Below, piece after piece: positions 24,832 to 33,878 of a stretch of DNA of 64,000 nucleotides. The stretch covers positions 62,001 to 126,000 of the forward strand of contig NZ_JAQQFR010000009.1 in NCBI RefSeq assembly GCF_046025915.1, in the 5' to 3' direction. Origin of the DNA: Herbaspirillum rhizosphaerae_A (GTDB lineage Bacteria > Pseudomonadota > Gammaproteobacteria > Burkholderiales > Burkholderiaceae_D). Each line of letters starts with the position of its first letter. The stretch's first letter is position 1. The notes beneath the pieces were generated by a model. That model was not told the DNA's origin. It saw only the letters and a list, made by a program, of their open reading frames with translations, and searched no databases. The position numbers and the translations under genes are program-made.

Positions 24832-26013
24832 ATGCTATCCGATGCTCACCGTGCCATCGTCAAGTCCACCGTTCCCCTGCTCGAAAGCGGCGGCGAAGCA
24901 CTGACCACGCATTTCTACAAAATGCTGATGCGTGACTATCCCCAGGTCATCCCTTACTTCAATAAAGCGCACCAAGGCAGCGGCGATCAACAGCGTGCGC
25001 TGGCCAATGGTGTGCTGATGTATGCACGCCATATCGATCAGCTGGAGCAGCTCGGCGGCCTGGTCAGTACCATCGTCAACAAGCATGTCGCCTTGCAAAT
25101 CCTGCCGGAGCATTATCCGATGGTCGGCGACTGCCTGCTGCGCGCCATCCGAGAAGTACTAGGCGCCGAGATCGCCACCGATCAGGTGATCGACGCCTGG
25201 GGCGCTGCCTACGGACAGCTGGCCGACATCCTGATCGGAGCTGAAGAAGGCATCTATAGCGCCAAAGAAACCGCCGACGGCGGCTGGCGCGGCATGCGCA
25301 AGTTCGTGGTCGTGCGCCGGGTCGACGAGAGCGATGAGATCACCTCCTTCTATTTTGCACCGGAAGACGGCAAGGCGATCCTGGCCTTCCAACCCGGTCA
25401 GTACATCGGTCTGCGCGTCGACATCGACGGCGAAGAAATGCGCCGCCAATACTCGCTGTCAGCCGCACCCAACAGCAAGATGTACCGCATCAGCGTCAAG
25501 CGCGAGCCGAACGGCAAGGTGTCGAACTATCTGCACGACCACATGACGGTCGGCAAAAGCATCGACCTGATGCCACCTTCCGGCGAGTTCACACTGACCG
25601 CCAGCGACAAACCGCTGGTGCTGATCAGCGGCGGCGTCGGCATCACCCCGATGCTGGCGATGCTGGATGCAGCGCTGCCGACCAAGCGTCCGGTTGTGTT
25701 TATCCACGCGGCGCGCCACGGTGGCGTGCATGCTTTCGGCAAGAAAATCGCCGATCTGGCGCAAGAGCATCCGCAATTGCAGCACTACATCTGCTATGAG
25801 CAGCCGCGTGAACAAGATCCGGCACCGCATGCGACCGGCTATCTCGATCGCGACAAGCTGGGCAGCTGGCTGCCGGCATCGATGGACGTGGATGCCTACT
25901 TCGTCGGTCCCAAGTCCTTCATGAAAGCCATCAAGCGTCACCTGAGCGACCTCGGCGTGCCGGCGGCGCAAAGCCGCTACGAGTTCTTCGGCCCGGCTTC
26001 GTCGCTGGATTGA
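24832..26013 (+). CDS. hmp: Flavohemoglobin, nitric oxide dioxygenase
   Basis: This 393-residue protein matches Hmp, which turns NO and O2 into nitrate using NAD(P)H. The globin domain (1-140) keeps the proximal His in NKHVALQILPEHYPMV and the distal pocket residues in MLMRDYPQVIPYF. The FAD domain contains the QYIGLRVDIDGEEMRRQYSLSAAPN motif, where RxYS binds flavin. The NAD domain holds LISGGVGITPMLAML and the C-terminal YEFFGPA. The length matches E. coli Hmp (396). The ATG at 24832 with AGAGG upstream is chosen; the frame stays open to 24796. It is transcribed away from norR, with NorR-like sites between, and a strong terminator follows it. Confidence 0.96.
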   Translation: MLSDAHRAIVKSTVPLLESGGEALTTHFYKMLMRDYPQVIPYFNKAHQGSGDQQRALANGVLMYARHIDQLEQLGGLVSTIVNKHVALQILPEHYPMVGDCLLRAIREVLGAEIATDQVIDAWGAAYGQLADILIGAEEGIYSAKETADGGWRGMRKFVVVRRVDESDEITSFYFAPEDGKAILAFQPGQYIGLRVDIDGEEMRRQYSLSAAPNSKMYRISVKREPNGKVSNYLHDHMTVGKSIDLMPPSGEFTLTASDKPLVLISGGVGITPMLAMLDAALPTKRPVVFIHAARHGGVHAFGKKIADLAQEHPQLQHYICYEQPREQDPAPHATGYLDRDKLGSWLPASMDVDAYFVGPKSFMKAIKRHLSDLGVPAAQSRYEFFGPASSLD

Positions 26014-26044
26014 TAGCGAAATAGTCTCAAGTGTTGCGAGGTTT

Positions 26045-26099
26045 GCGCCGGATCGGACTGGTTCGCTCGATATGAATCACCGCGATCCGGCGCTTTTTT
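26045..26099 (+). terminator. Intrinsic terminator after hmp
   Basis: GCGCCGGATCG (26045-26055) pairs with CGATCCGGCGC (26083-26093), followed by six T residues (26094-26099). The loop is long, about 27 bases. Confidence 0.88.
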
Positions 26100-26153
26100 A
26101 TCTTTCATCTTATTTCGGGCCTGACAGGCAAGACAGGCTTAGCGAGTACCACC

Positions 26154-26564
26154 ATGAACATCGACAAATACAAACATCAGCATATAGCTATTTTCAACAG
26201 CATCCGCCAGCTCAAAGAGTTGTCGCATGAAGGGATTCCTCAGAACGCCGCCGACATTGCAGCCTTGGTCATCAAGATGAGTTCTGTGATCAAGCTGCAT
26301 CTGTCCATTGAGGACAAATTCCTCTATCCCGCGCTGCAGGAAGCCAACAATCCTCGACTGGCAATGCTGGGAAAGCAGTATCAGCATGAAATGACGCATA
26401 TTGCTGAAACTTACGGTGAGTTTGCGCGCAAATGGAATGATGCCGGACACCTGATCGCCGATCCGGAAGGCTTTCGCACCGAGGCAAACCGTGTACTGAA
26501 GATCCTGTTTGAACGCATGCAGCGCGAAGACCGTGATTTCTATCCGATGATTGAAGTTGCCTGA
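26154..26564 (+). CDS. Hemerythrin-like (HHE) protein of the NO module
   Basis: This 136-residue protein is a single hemerythrin HHE-cation-binding domain, a four-helix bundle that holds a di-iron centre. Likely ligands lie in KHQHIAIFNSI, HLSIEDKFLYPAL (HxxxE), HEMTHIAETY and REDRDFYPMIE. Relatives such as NorA of Ralstonia, a di-iron NO-binding protein, and YtfE/Ric in iron-sulfur repair are NO-linked, and the place directly after norR-hmp supports such a role here. A terminator separates it from hmp, so it may have its own promoter in the 90 bases upstream. The ATG at 26154 is the only good start. NO binding is inferred, not shown. Confidence 0.85.
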   Translation: MNIDKYKHQHIAIFNSIRQLKELSHEGIPQNAADIAALVIKMSSVIKLHLSIEDKFLYPALQEANNPRLAMLGKQYQHEMTHIAETYGEFARKWNDAGHLIADPEGFRTEANRVLKILFERMQREDRDFYPMIEVA

Positions 26565-26584
26565 GCCCAGCCCCTGCCTGGTCC

Positions 26585-28033
26585 CTATTGGCTCAGTTCC
26601 GTCAAGATCGTCGCCACACGCCCCAAGGCCACCTCGATGTCGAGTGATTCGATCGCTCCATAGCCGAAGAACAAGGCCGGTTGTGGCTTGGCCTCGTAGT
26701 AAAACTCGTCCAGCGTATAAAGCGCGACATCGACACGCCGCGCCAGCCGCAGCAGTTGCGTCATATCGACCTCGGCGGTCATCTCCGCCGCCAGATGGAA
26801 ACCGGCGTTGGTCGGCACCGCACGCATCCATGGCTGGAGGTCGCCATTGAACGCCGCGTGCAGCTTTTCGCGCCGGGCGACATAGATGCCATGGCAACGG
26901 CGAATATGCTTTTGCAGATAGCCCTCGTCGATGAATTTGGTCATTGCCCATTGCGTCATGGTCGGCGTATGCCAGTCCGAGAGTCCCTTGACGATCGTCA
27001 TGGCGCGGCGGATGGCCGGCGGCGCAATAACATAGCCCACACGCAGTTCCGGATTGATGGTCTTTGAGAAGGTGCCGACAAAGGCGACCAGGCCGTCAAC
27101 ATCCAGGCTCTGTAAGGAATCCAGCGGCCGTCCTTCATAACGGAACTCACTGTCGTAATCGTCTTCGATGACGATCGCCCTCAGTTCACGCGCGCGTTCC
27201 AGCAAGGCCTCGCGGCGATCCGCGCTCATCGGCATGCCAAGCGGAAACTGATGCGCCGGCGTGACATAAATAAGGCGCGTGCCGTCCGGAATGCGATCAA
27301 CCTGCATACCCTCGTTGTCGACTGGGACGCCAACAACATTGGCCCCCTGTGCAGCAAACAGCATGCGCGCCGGTGGATAGCCGGGATCTTCCACCGCGAC
27401 CACGCTACCGGGCTCGACCAGTACGCGGGCGATCAGATCCAAGGCCTGTTGCGCGCCATTGGTCACAAGTACGTCGGACGCCGTGCATTGCACCCCGCGC
27501 GCGAACGAAACATGGCGCGCTATCGCCTCGCGCAGCGCGGGCAAACCTTCTGTTTCTGCATAAAACCCACTGCTGTTGCTGCTTTGGCGCAATCCATAAA
27601 GTACACATTGTCGCCACTCTTCCTGCGGAAATTGCCGGCGCACCGGAATGCCACCCTGAAAGTCATACTGCGAGCGTGTCTCCGGGCCGATATGCCGCAT
27701 CGACAACGGAAAGGATTGATTCAGCCAATGTTCGATGAGTTTGCCGGCGGCGAGATCCTGGCTTTCGAAACGTTTCGGTTTCGGCTTGGCCTCTGCCGGC
27801 GTATTGACGAAGGTGCCGCTGCCTATCTGGCCGACCAGCAGTTTGTCGAGCGTCAGGCGGCTATAGGCTTCGGAGACGGTTTTGCGCGACAAACCGAGCT
27901 GCGTTGCCAACAGCCGTGACGGCGGCACCTGCTCTCCCGGCGCCAGACGGCCAGTCAGGATGGCGTCGCGCAGCTGGCGATAAACCTGCCCGGCGAGGTC
28001 TTTGCTTCCTTCGATGACGATGTGCAGTTCCAT
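26585..28033 (-). CDS. MocR-family PLP-dependent transcription regulator
   Basis: This 482-residue GntR/MocR regulator has an N-terminal winged helix (residues 10-75, LAGQVYRQLRDAILTGRLAPGEQVPPSRLLATQLGLSRKTVSEAYSRL) joined to a type-I aminotransferase-like domain. The PLP-binding region includes VEDPGYPPARMLF, the Asp/Tyr pair DDYDSEFRYEG, and the Lys in GTFSKTINPELRVGY. Such proteins sense vitamin B6 forms or amino acids. It is divergent from the AhpD-like/cupin pair, which is its probable target; from memory this pairing recurs in Burkholderiales. The ATG at 28033 follows GGAG. Confidence 0.9.
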   Translation of the reverse strand: MELHIVIEGSKDLAGQVYRQLRDAILTGRLAPGEQVPPSRLLATQLGLSRKTVSEAYSRLTLDKLLVGQIGSGTFVNTPAEAKPKPKRFESQDLAAGKLIEHWLNQSFPLSMRHIGPETRSQYDFQGGIPVRRQFPQEEWRQCVLYGLRQSSNSSGFYAETEGLPALREAIARHVSFARGVQCTASDVLVTNGAQQALDLIARVLVEPGSVVAVEDPGYPPARMLFAAQGANVVGVPVDNEGMQVDRIPDGTRLIYVTPAHQFPLGMPMSADRREALLERARELRAIVIEDDYDSEFRYEGRPLDSLQSLDVDGLVAFVGTFSKTINPELRVGYVIAPPAIRRAMTIVKGLSDWHTPTMTQWAMTKFIDEGYLQKHIRRCHGIYVARREKLHAAFNGDLQPWMRAVPTNAGFHLAAEMTAEVDMTQLLRLARRVDVALYTLDEFYYEAKPQPALFFGYGAIESLDIEVALGRVATILTELSQ

Positions 28034-28267
28034 GAGGTCTCCGCAAGCCAGTTGTGGTTGTTCTTGTCATCGCTGATTCTAGCGGTACCGATGGAAGTGG
28101 TCTCCTGATTTTTCGAGAAATTGGTTATTCGTGAAGGGCATTGGACTCCTTAAGATGACGTCACTGGCTAAGCAAAAACGGCAACCGAACATGGCCCCGC
28201 TGACGCCTATTAACGATTTATCTGCCTCACTAACTGACTTTTTAATCCACTCTCAAGGAGCATTACC

Positions 28268-28708
28268 ATGGAACAACGCGTCGATTTCTACAAAGCTTCC
28301 CCTGAAGTCCTGAAGGGCATGATTGCACTCGAAAACGTGGTCGGCAAACTCGGCCTCGAAACCTCCCTGCTGGAACTGGTTCGCCTGCGTGTCTCGCTGA
28401 TCAACGGCTGCGCCTTCTGCGTCGATATGCACACCGCCGACGCCCGCAAGGCCGGCGAAACTGAACGCCGCCTCTACGCGGTGCCGGTCTGGCGCGAAAC
28501 CCCGTTCTTCACTGAACGTGAACGCGCAGCCTTGGCCTGGAGCGAATCACTGACCTTGATTTCCCAAACCGGTGCACCTGACGAAGACTATGCGCTGGTA
28601 CGCGCGCAGTTCAGCGATGCCGAGCTGGTCAACCTGACTCTGGCCATCAACACCATCAACGCCTGGAACCGTTTTGCGATCGGCTTCCGCAAGATGCCTG
28701 TTGCCTGA
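28268..28708 (+). CDS. AhpD-like carboxymuconolactone-decarboxylase-family protein
   Basis: This 146-residue protein belongs to the carboxymuconolactone decarboxylase/AhpD family. The redox motif is CAFCVDMH (CXXC followed by DxxH, residues 52-59 or so), as in AhpD-type peroxidase helpers. LLELVRLRVSLINGC precedes it, and the conserved helix AALAWSESLTLI and the VNLTLAINTINAWNRFAIGF segment follow. These residues suggest disulfide-linked peroxidase activity or a similar thiol redox role; a lactone-decarboxylase role is not supported. It is followed 25 bases later by a periplasmic cupin and is divergent from the MocR regulator, so the two probably form a small regulated operon. The ATG at 28268 has AAGGAG. 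Confidence 0.88.
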   Translation: MEQRVDFYKASPEVLKGMIALENVVGKLGLETSLLELVRLRVSLINGCAFCVDMHTADARKAGETERRLYAVPVWRETPFFTERERAALAWSESLTLISQTGAPDEDYALVRAQFSDAELVNLTLAINTINAWNRFAIGFRKMPVA

Positions 28709-28733
28709 GACGACAAGGAACAAGGAGCCTGAC

Positions 28734-29156
28734 GTGAGATTCATCTTTACTGCAAAAAGCGCCCTGCTGGTGGCTTTGCTGGCCATGGCGGCCGGTGCCG
28801 GCGCCCATGACGGCAAACACGGCGACGAAGTCGTCACGCCATTGCAGCATCAGACCCTGTCCGATGATGCACCCGGCAAAAGCGGCGTCATGGCCGTGGT
28901 GGCCTACGGCCCCGGCGAAAGCTCGGTCGCCCACCGTCATCCCGGTTCGATCTTTGCCTATGTGCTTGAGGGCGAAGTCGTGTCGCAGCTGCAAGGCGGC
29001 GCGACTGTCACTTACAAGGCCGGCGAATCCTGGTACGAAGCGCCGAACACACCGCATCTGGTGTCGCGCAACCCCAGCGCCACCAAACCGGCCAAACTGC
29101 TGGTCTGGTCGCTGGTGCAGGATGGCCAGCCACTGACCGTGCCGCTGGAAAAGTAG
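28734..29156 (+). CDS. Exported cupin protein, GTG start
   Basis: This 140-residue cupin starts at GTG 28734, eight bases after AAGGAG, which gives a clean signal peptide (VRFIFTAKSALLVALLAMAAGAGAHD). An upstream ATG at 28674 lies inside the AhpD-like gene. The single cupin barrel has GESSVAHRHPGSIFAYVLEGEVVSQL, where the two His and the Glu could bind metal, and the second motif GESWYEAPNTPHLVSRN. The product probably acts in the periplasm on an unknown substrate. It forms an operon with the AhpD-like gene, and a terminator follows. Confidence 0.87.
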   Translation: MRFIFTAKSALLVALLAMAAGAGAHDGKHGDEVVTPLQHQTLSDDAPGKSGVMAVVAYGPGESSVAHRHPGSIFAYVLEGEVVSQLQGGATVTYKAGESWYEAPNTPHLVSRNPSATKPAKLLVWSLVQDGQPLTVPLEK

Positions 29157-29177
29157 ACCGCGAAACAAGCCTCCCCC

Positions 29178-29229
29178 AGCCCGTTTCCACCCCATAAATG
29201 CATCTGCATCTTGGGAAGCGGGCTTTTTT
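29178..29229 (+). terminator. Intrinsic terminator after the cupin gene
   Basis: AGCCCGTTTCC (29178-29188) pairs with GGGAAGCGGGCT (29213-29224) with one mismatch, followed by a T-run. It sits directly before the ftsK-like gene. Confidence 0.85.
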
Positions 29230-29319
29230 CTGCCTGACTCTCTCCGATTTTTTAGCCGATTTACAGATTTCCCCGCTGGAAATTTCAGTTTGGGGGCCGG
29301 CTTCCTGTAAACTTAGGGG

Positions 29320-32154
29320 ATGCGCTTATTTTTACTTGATTGGTTCGGCTGGTCGTTTTTGTGGATACTGCCCCTGCTCGGCAGAGTATTGGTGTCTTTG
29401 CTGTCCGGCAAAGGCTTGCGCGGGCGCGGCGCCATCCGCATCTGGCTGGGCACGCTGATCGTCCTCTGTGCCAGTAGCGCCATTGAAGCCATGCTCAGAA
29501 GCCAGGGCGATGTCGCTCTGGAAAGCGATTTCTTCGGCCAGGCGCTGGCGCGCGGCATCTCCGCAAGCTTTGGCAAGCTGCTCGGCGTACTTGCCTTGAT
29601 GGCAAGCGGTTTGCTGGGATTGTTCTGGCTGTTCGGACGCAGTCGCAAGGTTGTTGCCGAAGACAAGTCCGATACCGCCGGTTTGCCGCTGCAGGCATCC
29701 GTGGCACGCCGCACGCAAGCCAATATCCCACCGACCGTACGCAATTTGCCCGCCAGCCAGGCGCCAAAAGTCACTGGATCCGTCAAGCCGCTACCATCAC
29801 GGCAACCACAGCAGCCTCCGCAGCCTTTCGGCAACCTTACCCGTAAACGCGATCCATGGCCGCTGCCTAACGAAATGCCGCGCAGCGCCAATCCATCGCA
29901 AACGCCCGCCGGCAATTGGCCGACTGCGCCACGTTCGACTGAACCACTCAAGCGCCCGGCTCGTCCGGCTTCCGAATGGGCGCCGTTTGAAGCCTTGCGC
30001 CCGACGCAAGCCATGCTGGCGCGCTCCAGTTCGATGCAAGCCGCAGAACCTGCGCCAGCAGCGGCGCATCTGACAACGCAAAAGCCTTCGCTTGCCAACA
30101 GCATCATCAGCAAACCACGGATTACGCCGATTCCAGGCAGCAGCACCAAGGTGCGCATCAGTACTGCCGCCGACCGCAGCCACGCGATCCCGACCTCGTT
30201 GAGCGCGACGCTGGCGTCACGCCTGCCATCTCATGCCGCTCCTGCGGTGGCGCAAACAGTGCTTACGCCATCAGTACCTCCTATAACGCCAGCAGTTACT
30301 CCTTCTTTGGTACCGGTGGCTGCTACGGTTGCGACAGCGACGGCCGCACCAGTGATAACGCAGCAAGTCTTTGCCGAAACCATCTCCGCGTCAACGTCAC
30401 CGCCGTTCGATCAGCCGGAACCAGAAGCCGTTGTCGCTCCCCAGGCATTCAACATTGTCGAGTCACGCGTCGAACCTGTCTGGGAGCCCCCTGTCGCTCC
30501 TGCTACTCCAGTCGCTGCGCCTGAGACGACGCTGCTGTTTGATACTCCCGAAGAGCACTATATCGCTGCACCTGCGGCTCCGATGCAGATCCGCACCTGG
30601 ACGCAAACGCCTCCCGCAGCGCAACAAGCGATGGCGCCGGTTGTAGAGATATCGGCAGCCTATCGTCCGACCGATATTCCTTTGCCTGGCATCGAGTTGC
30701 TCGATCAGGGCAGCGACATGCCGGTAGAGATGGACGAAGCCCAGTTGGTTGAAATCGGCCAGCTGATCGAGCAGCGCCTGAAAGAATTCAAAGTCCCGGT
30801 CACCGTGCTGGGTGCCTACGCCGGGCCGGTGATTACCCGTTTCGAGATCGAACCGGCATTGGGCGTGCGCGGTGCGCAGATCGTCAATCTGATGAAAGAT
30901 CTGGCGCGTGCGCTCGGCCTGACCTCGATTCGCGTGGTGGAGACCATTCCCGGCAAGACATGCATGGGCCTGGAATTGCCGAATCCCAAGCGGCAAATGA
31001 TCCGTCTCGCCGAAATCATCCAGTCAGAAGCCTATGCGCGCTCCGCCTCGCATCTGACACTCGCCATGGGCAAGGACATCACCGGCGTACCGGTGGCGAC
31101 CGACCTCGCACGTGCACCGCATATGCTGGTGGCAGGTACGACCGGTTCGGGCAAATCGGTGGCGATCAACGCCATGATTCTGTCGCTGCTCTACAAGGCA
31201 ACGCCGGACGAAGTGCGCCTGATCATGATCGACCCCAAGATGCTGGAATTGTCGGTCTATGACGGCATCCCTCACCTGTTGGCGCCGGTGGTCACCGACA
31301 TGAAGCTGGCTGCGCACGCGCTGTCGTGGTGTGTGGCGGAAATGGACAAGCGCTATCGCCTGATGTCGGCGCTGGGCGTACGTAACCTGGCTGGTTACAA
31401 CCAGAAGATTGCCGATGGTGTTGCCGCTGAGAAGTACGTCAAGAATCCGTTCTCCCTCACACCGGATGCGCCGGAGCCGCTGGATCGTCTGCCAATGATC
31501 GTGGTGGTCATCGACGAATTGGCCGATCTGATGATGGTCGCCGGCAAGAAGATCGAAGAACTCATCGCCCGTCTGGCGCAAAAAGCGCGTGCCGCCGGGA
31601 TTCACCTGATTCTGGCAACGCAGCGGCCATCGGTCGACGTCATTACCGGTCTGATCAAGGCGAATATCCCGACACGCGTGGCTTTCCAGGTGTCGTCCAA
31701 GATTGACTCGCGCACGGTGCTGGATCAGATGGGCGCAGAGACCTTGCTCGGCCACGGCGACATGCTATTCCTGCCGCCGGGATCGGGCTATCCGCAACGC
31801 GTGCATGGCGCTTTTGTATCGGATGAAGAAGTACACCGCGTGGTGGAACATCTGAAGGCCCACGGCGAGCCGCAATACGAGGAGGCAATTTTGGCCGGTC
31901 CGGCCTCGGAAGAGCCGCAGCAAGGCGATATGTTTGGTGAGCCGGGCGACGAAAGCGATCCGCTGTACGACGAAGCCGTAGCCTATGTCACCCGCAGCCG
32001 CCGCGCGTCGATCTCGTCAGTGCAGCGCCAGTTCCGTATCGGCTACAACCGTGCGGCGCGACTGGTGGAGCAGATGGAGGCGGCTGGCATCCTGTCCTCC
32101 ATGTCCAAGAGCGGTGCCCGCGATGTGCTCGCACCGCCGCCCCCTGATTTATAA
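29320..32154 (+). CDS. ftsK: FtsK/SpoIIIE-type DNA translocase
   Basis: This 944-residue hexameric ATP-driven DNA pump helps chromosome segregation at the division site. The N-terminal membrane part is short (about residues 1-105, with two or three helices such as LLGVLALMASGLLGLFWLFG) compared with four in E. coli FtsK. A long Ala/Pro/Thr-rich linker runs to about 440. The motor has Walker A AGTTGSGKSVAINAM and Walker B MIVVVIDELADLMM. The C-terminal gamma winged helix (DPLYDEAVAYVTRSRRASISSVQRQFRIGYNRAARLVEQMEAAGI) reads KOPS-like sites. It may be a second FtsK paralogue, since the usual genomic neighbours (lrp, lolA) are absent. The start lies right after AGGGG, which is unusually close. 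Confidence 0.92.
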   Translation: MRLFLLDWFGWSFLWILPLLGRVLVSLLSGKGLRGRGAIRIWLGTLIVLCASSAIEAMLRSQGDVALESDFFGQALARGISASFGKLLGVLALMASGLLGLFWLFGRSRKVVAEDKSDTAGLPLQASVARRTQANIPPTVRNLPASQAPKVTGSVKPLPSRQPQQPPQPFGNLTRKRDPWPLPNEMPRSANPSQTPAGNWPTAPRSTEPLKRPARPASEWAPFEALRPTQAMLARSSSMQAAEPAPAAAHLTTQKPSLANSIISKPRITPIPGSSTKVRISTAADRSHAIPTSLSATLASRLPSHAAPAVAQTVLTPSVPPITPAVTPSLVPVAATVATATAAPVITQQVFAETISASTSPPFDQPEPEAVVAPQAFNIVESRVEPVWEPPVAPATPVAAPETTLLFDTPEEHYIAAPAAPMQIRTWTQTPPAAQQAMAPVVEISAAYRPTDIPLPGIELLDQGSDMPVEMDEAQLVEIGQLIEQRLKEFKVPVTVLGAYAGPVITRFEIEPALGVRGAQIVNLMKDLARALGLTSIRVVETIPGKTCMGLELPNPKRQMIRLAEIIQSEAYARSASHLTLAMGKDITGVPVATDLARAPHMLVAGTTGSGKSVAINAMILSLLYKATPDEVRLIMIDPKMLELSVYDGIPHLLAPVVTDMKLAAHALSWCVAEMDKRYRLMSALGVRNLAGYNQKIADGVAAEKYVKNPFSLTPDAPEPLDRLPMIVVVIDELADLMMVAGKKIEELIARLAQKARAAGIHLILATQRPSVDVITGLIKANIPTRVAFQVSSKIDSRTVLDQMGAETLLGHGDMLFLPPGSGYPQRVHGAFVSDEEVHRVVEHLKAHGEPQYEEAILAGPASEEPQQGDMFGEPGDESDPLYDEAVAYVTRSRRASISSVQRQFRIGYNRAARLVEQMEAAGILSSMSKSGARDVLAPPPPDL

Positions 32155-32167
32155 CGAACCTGCAGCG

Positions 32168-32253
32168 CCGTCGTCCTGAAGAAAGTCAGGACCCAGCGTC
32201 GTATCGACGTTTGTCACGACACTGGGTCCCGGCGTTCGCTGGGACGACAGCAA
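32168..32253. repeat. 86-bp two-hairpin dispersed repeat, copy 2
   Basis: This aligns without gaps to 1767-1852, with about 71 of 86 bases identical by eye. It contains CCTGA...TCAGG and TCCCGGC-GTTC-GCTGGGA hairpins; a change in the second arm pair is compensated by a G-U pair. It again lies between convergent genes (ftsK and the MFS gene). Confidence 0.75.
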
Positions 32254-32268
32254 AACGCTCGGACAGTC

Positions 32269-33603
32269 TTATTTTTCCGCTTTAGATGTCTTGCTGATAA
32301 ACGCAAAGATCATCACCGTCGCCATGAACTCAACAATGGCGATGGTGGTCAGGCCCTTGCCATATTGTCCGGTTGTGGTCTTCAGATAACCCAGCAATTG
32401 CGGGGAAAAATAGCCCGACAGATTCGCCACCGAATTGATCACGGCCAGCCCCACCACAATCGCCGTACCCGACAGGAAGCGCCCCGGCAATTGCCAAAAC
32501 ACCGGAATAGCGCCCATCGTGCCGGCCGAGGATAACGCCAGCGCAAACACCACACCCGCAGCACTCTTCTGCCCCAGAAAATAAGCCGCCAGCAACAGCC
32601 CGATTGCACCAATGGCGGCAGCCACGGCGGTATGGATGCGCACTTCCTTGTTGCGATCCGACAGATAACCGTTGAGCAGCATGCCGAACCATCCGCAGCA
32701 ATAGATGCCGCCCATGACCCACCCCAGGGTCTTGATATCGGTGAAACCGACTTCTTTTACCAGACTCGGGCCGTAATACACCAGCGTCGCGTTACCGGCG
32801 ATGATGCAGAAAAAGACGGCAATCAAGGCCCACATGCGCGCACTGCGCAGCGAAGCAAAGAAGCTGTGTTCACGCGGCCCCAAAGCCTGATCTTCTGCCG
32901 ACAATTCGGTCTCGACGTGGGCCTTTTCACGGTCGCTGAGCCACTTGGCGTCGCGCGGCCGGTCGGTCAGCAGAAAATACGCAGCCAGCCCGGCCACGAT
33001 CGATGGAATGCCTTCGATGATAAAGAGCCACTGCCAGCCCTTGAAACCGCCAAGACCTTGCGACAATTCCATGATGTACGCCGCCAGCGGGCTGCCTAGC
33101 ACCAGCGACACCGCTGACGCAGAGACGAACACACCCAGGGCCTTGCCACGCCGATGCGTCGGCAGCCAATAGGTCAGATACAGAATCACGCCCGGTTGCA
33201 ATCCGGCTTCGAAAGCGCCCATCAGAAAGCGCAGGATATAAAACTGCGTGGATGTCTGCACCCAGGCCATCAGCACGCAGGTAATGCCCCAGCCGATGGT
33301 GATGCGCATAATGGTTTTGCGCGCGCCGAACTTTTGCAGCGCCAGATTGCTTGGCACCTCAAAAATGAAATAACCGATGAAGAAGATCCCTGCGCCGGCA
33401 CCATAGACGGCGTCCGACCAGGCCAGATCGCTCATCATGGTCAGCTTGGCGAAACCGACGTTGACGCGGTCAACCCAGGCCAAAAACCAGATCAGCGTGA
33501 CGAAAGGAATGATGCGCCAGACAATGCGGCGAAATGTGACGTCGCGCTCTTCAACGCTGCCGGCGGCTGGTATTGGTGCTGTTGTTGCTGCAATGGTGTT
33601 CAT
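32269..33603 (-). CDS. MFS transporter, anion:cation symporter (ACS) family
   Basis: This 444-residue transporter has 12 predicted transmembrane helices and belongs to the ACS branch of the major facilitator superfamily. It has the typical WFLAWVDRVNVGFAKL in helix 1 and the FILRFLMGAFEAGLQPGVILYLTYWLPTHRRGKALG loop. ACS carriers import organic acids such as tartrate, phthalate, hydroxyphenylacetate or hexuronates with protons. No catabolic genes are beside it, so the substrate is open. A GGGGGG stretch precedes the ATG at 33603. The 275 bases upstream, between it and the CYTH gene, show no gene and no obvious regulator site. Confidence 0.88.
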   Translation of the reverse strand: MNTIAATTAPIPAAGSVEERDVTFRRIVWRIIPFVTLIWFLAWVDRVNVGFAKLTMMSDLAWSDAVYGAGAGIFFIGYFIFEVPSNLALQKFGARKTIMRITIGWGITCVLMAWVQTSTQFYILRFLMGAFEAGLQPGVILYLTYWLPTHRRGKALGVFVSASAVSLVLGSPLAAYIMELSQGLGGFKGWQWLFIIEGIPSIVAGLAAYFLLTDRPRDAKWLSDREKAHVETELSAEDQALGPREHSFFASLRSARMWALIAVFFCIIAGNATLVYYGPSLVKEVGFTDIKTLGWVMGGIYCCGWFGMLLNGYLSDRNKEVRIHTAVAAAIGAIGLLLAAYFLGQKSAAGVVFALALSSAGTMGAIPVFWQLPGRFLSGTAIVVGLAVINSVANLSGYFSPQLLGYLKTTTGQYGKGLTTIAIVEFMATVMIFAFISKTSKAEK

Positions 33604-33878
33604 GTGTCCCCCCAGACGAAGTCAATGCGGATGACGGCGCTGGTCTCGCTATTTCAATCGTTTTGCGTGGGGTTGCGCCCGTGATTACGCCTCATATCAG
33701 TGCAAAACAGTGGAAATCGCCAGACAAAAGCCGTCTTTCTCCGGCAAGCAGCATCCATGCCACTACTGGAAAAAGACATCATTGAAATGTTGGGAAGAAT
33801 TGTTGCGATGGATTATTGCGCCAGCAAGCCATCCGATCGAGGGGAACGGGTCTGTAAAAAAACTGCTGGAAAAGAGGG

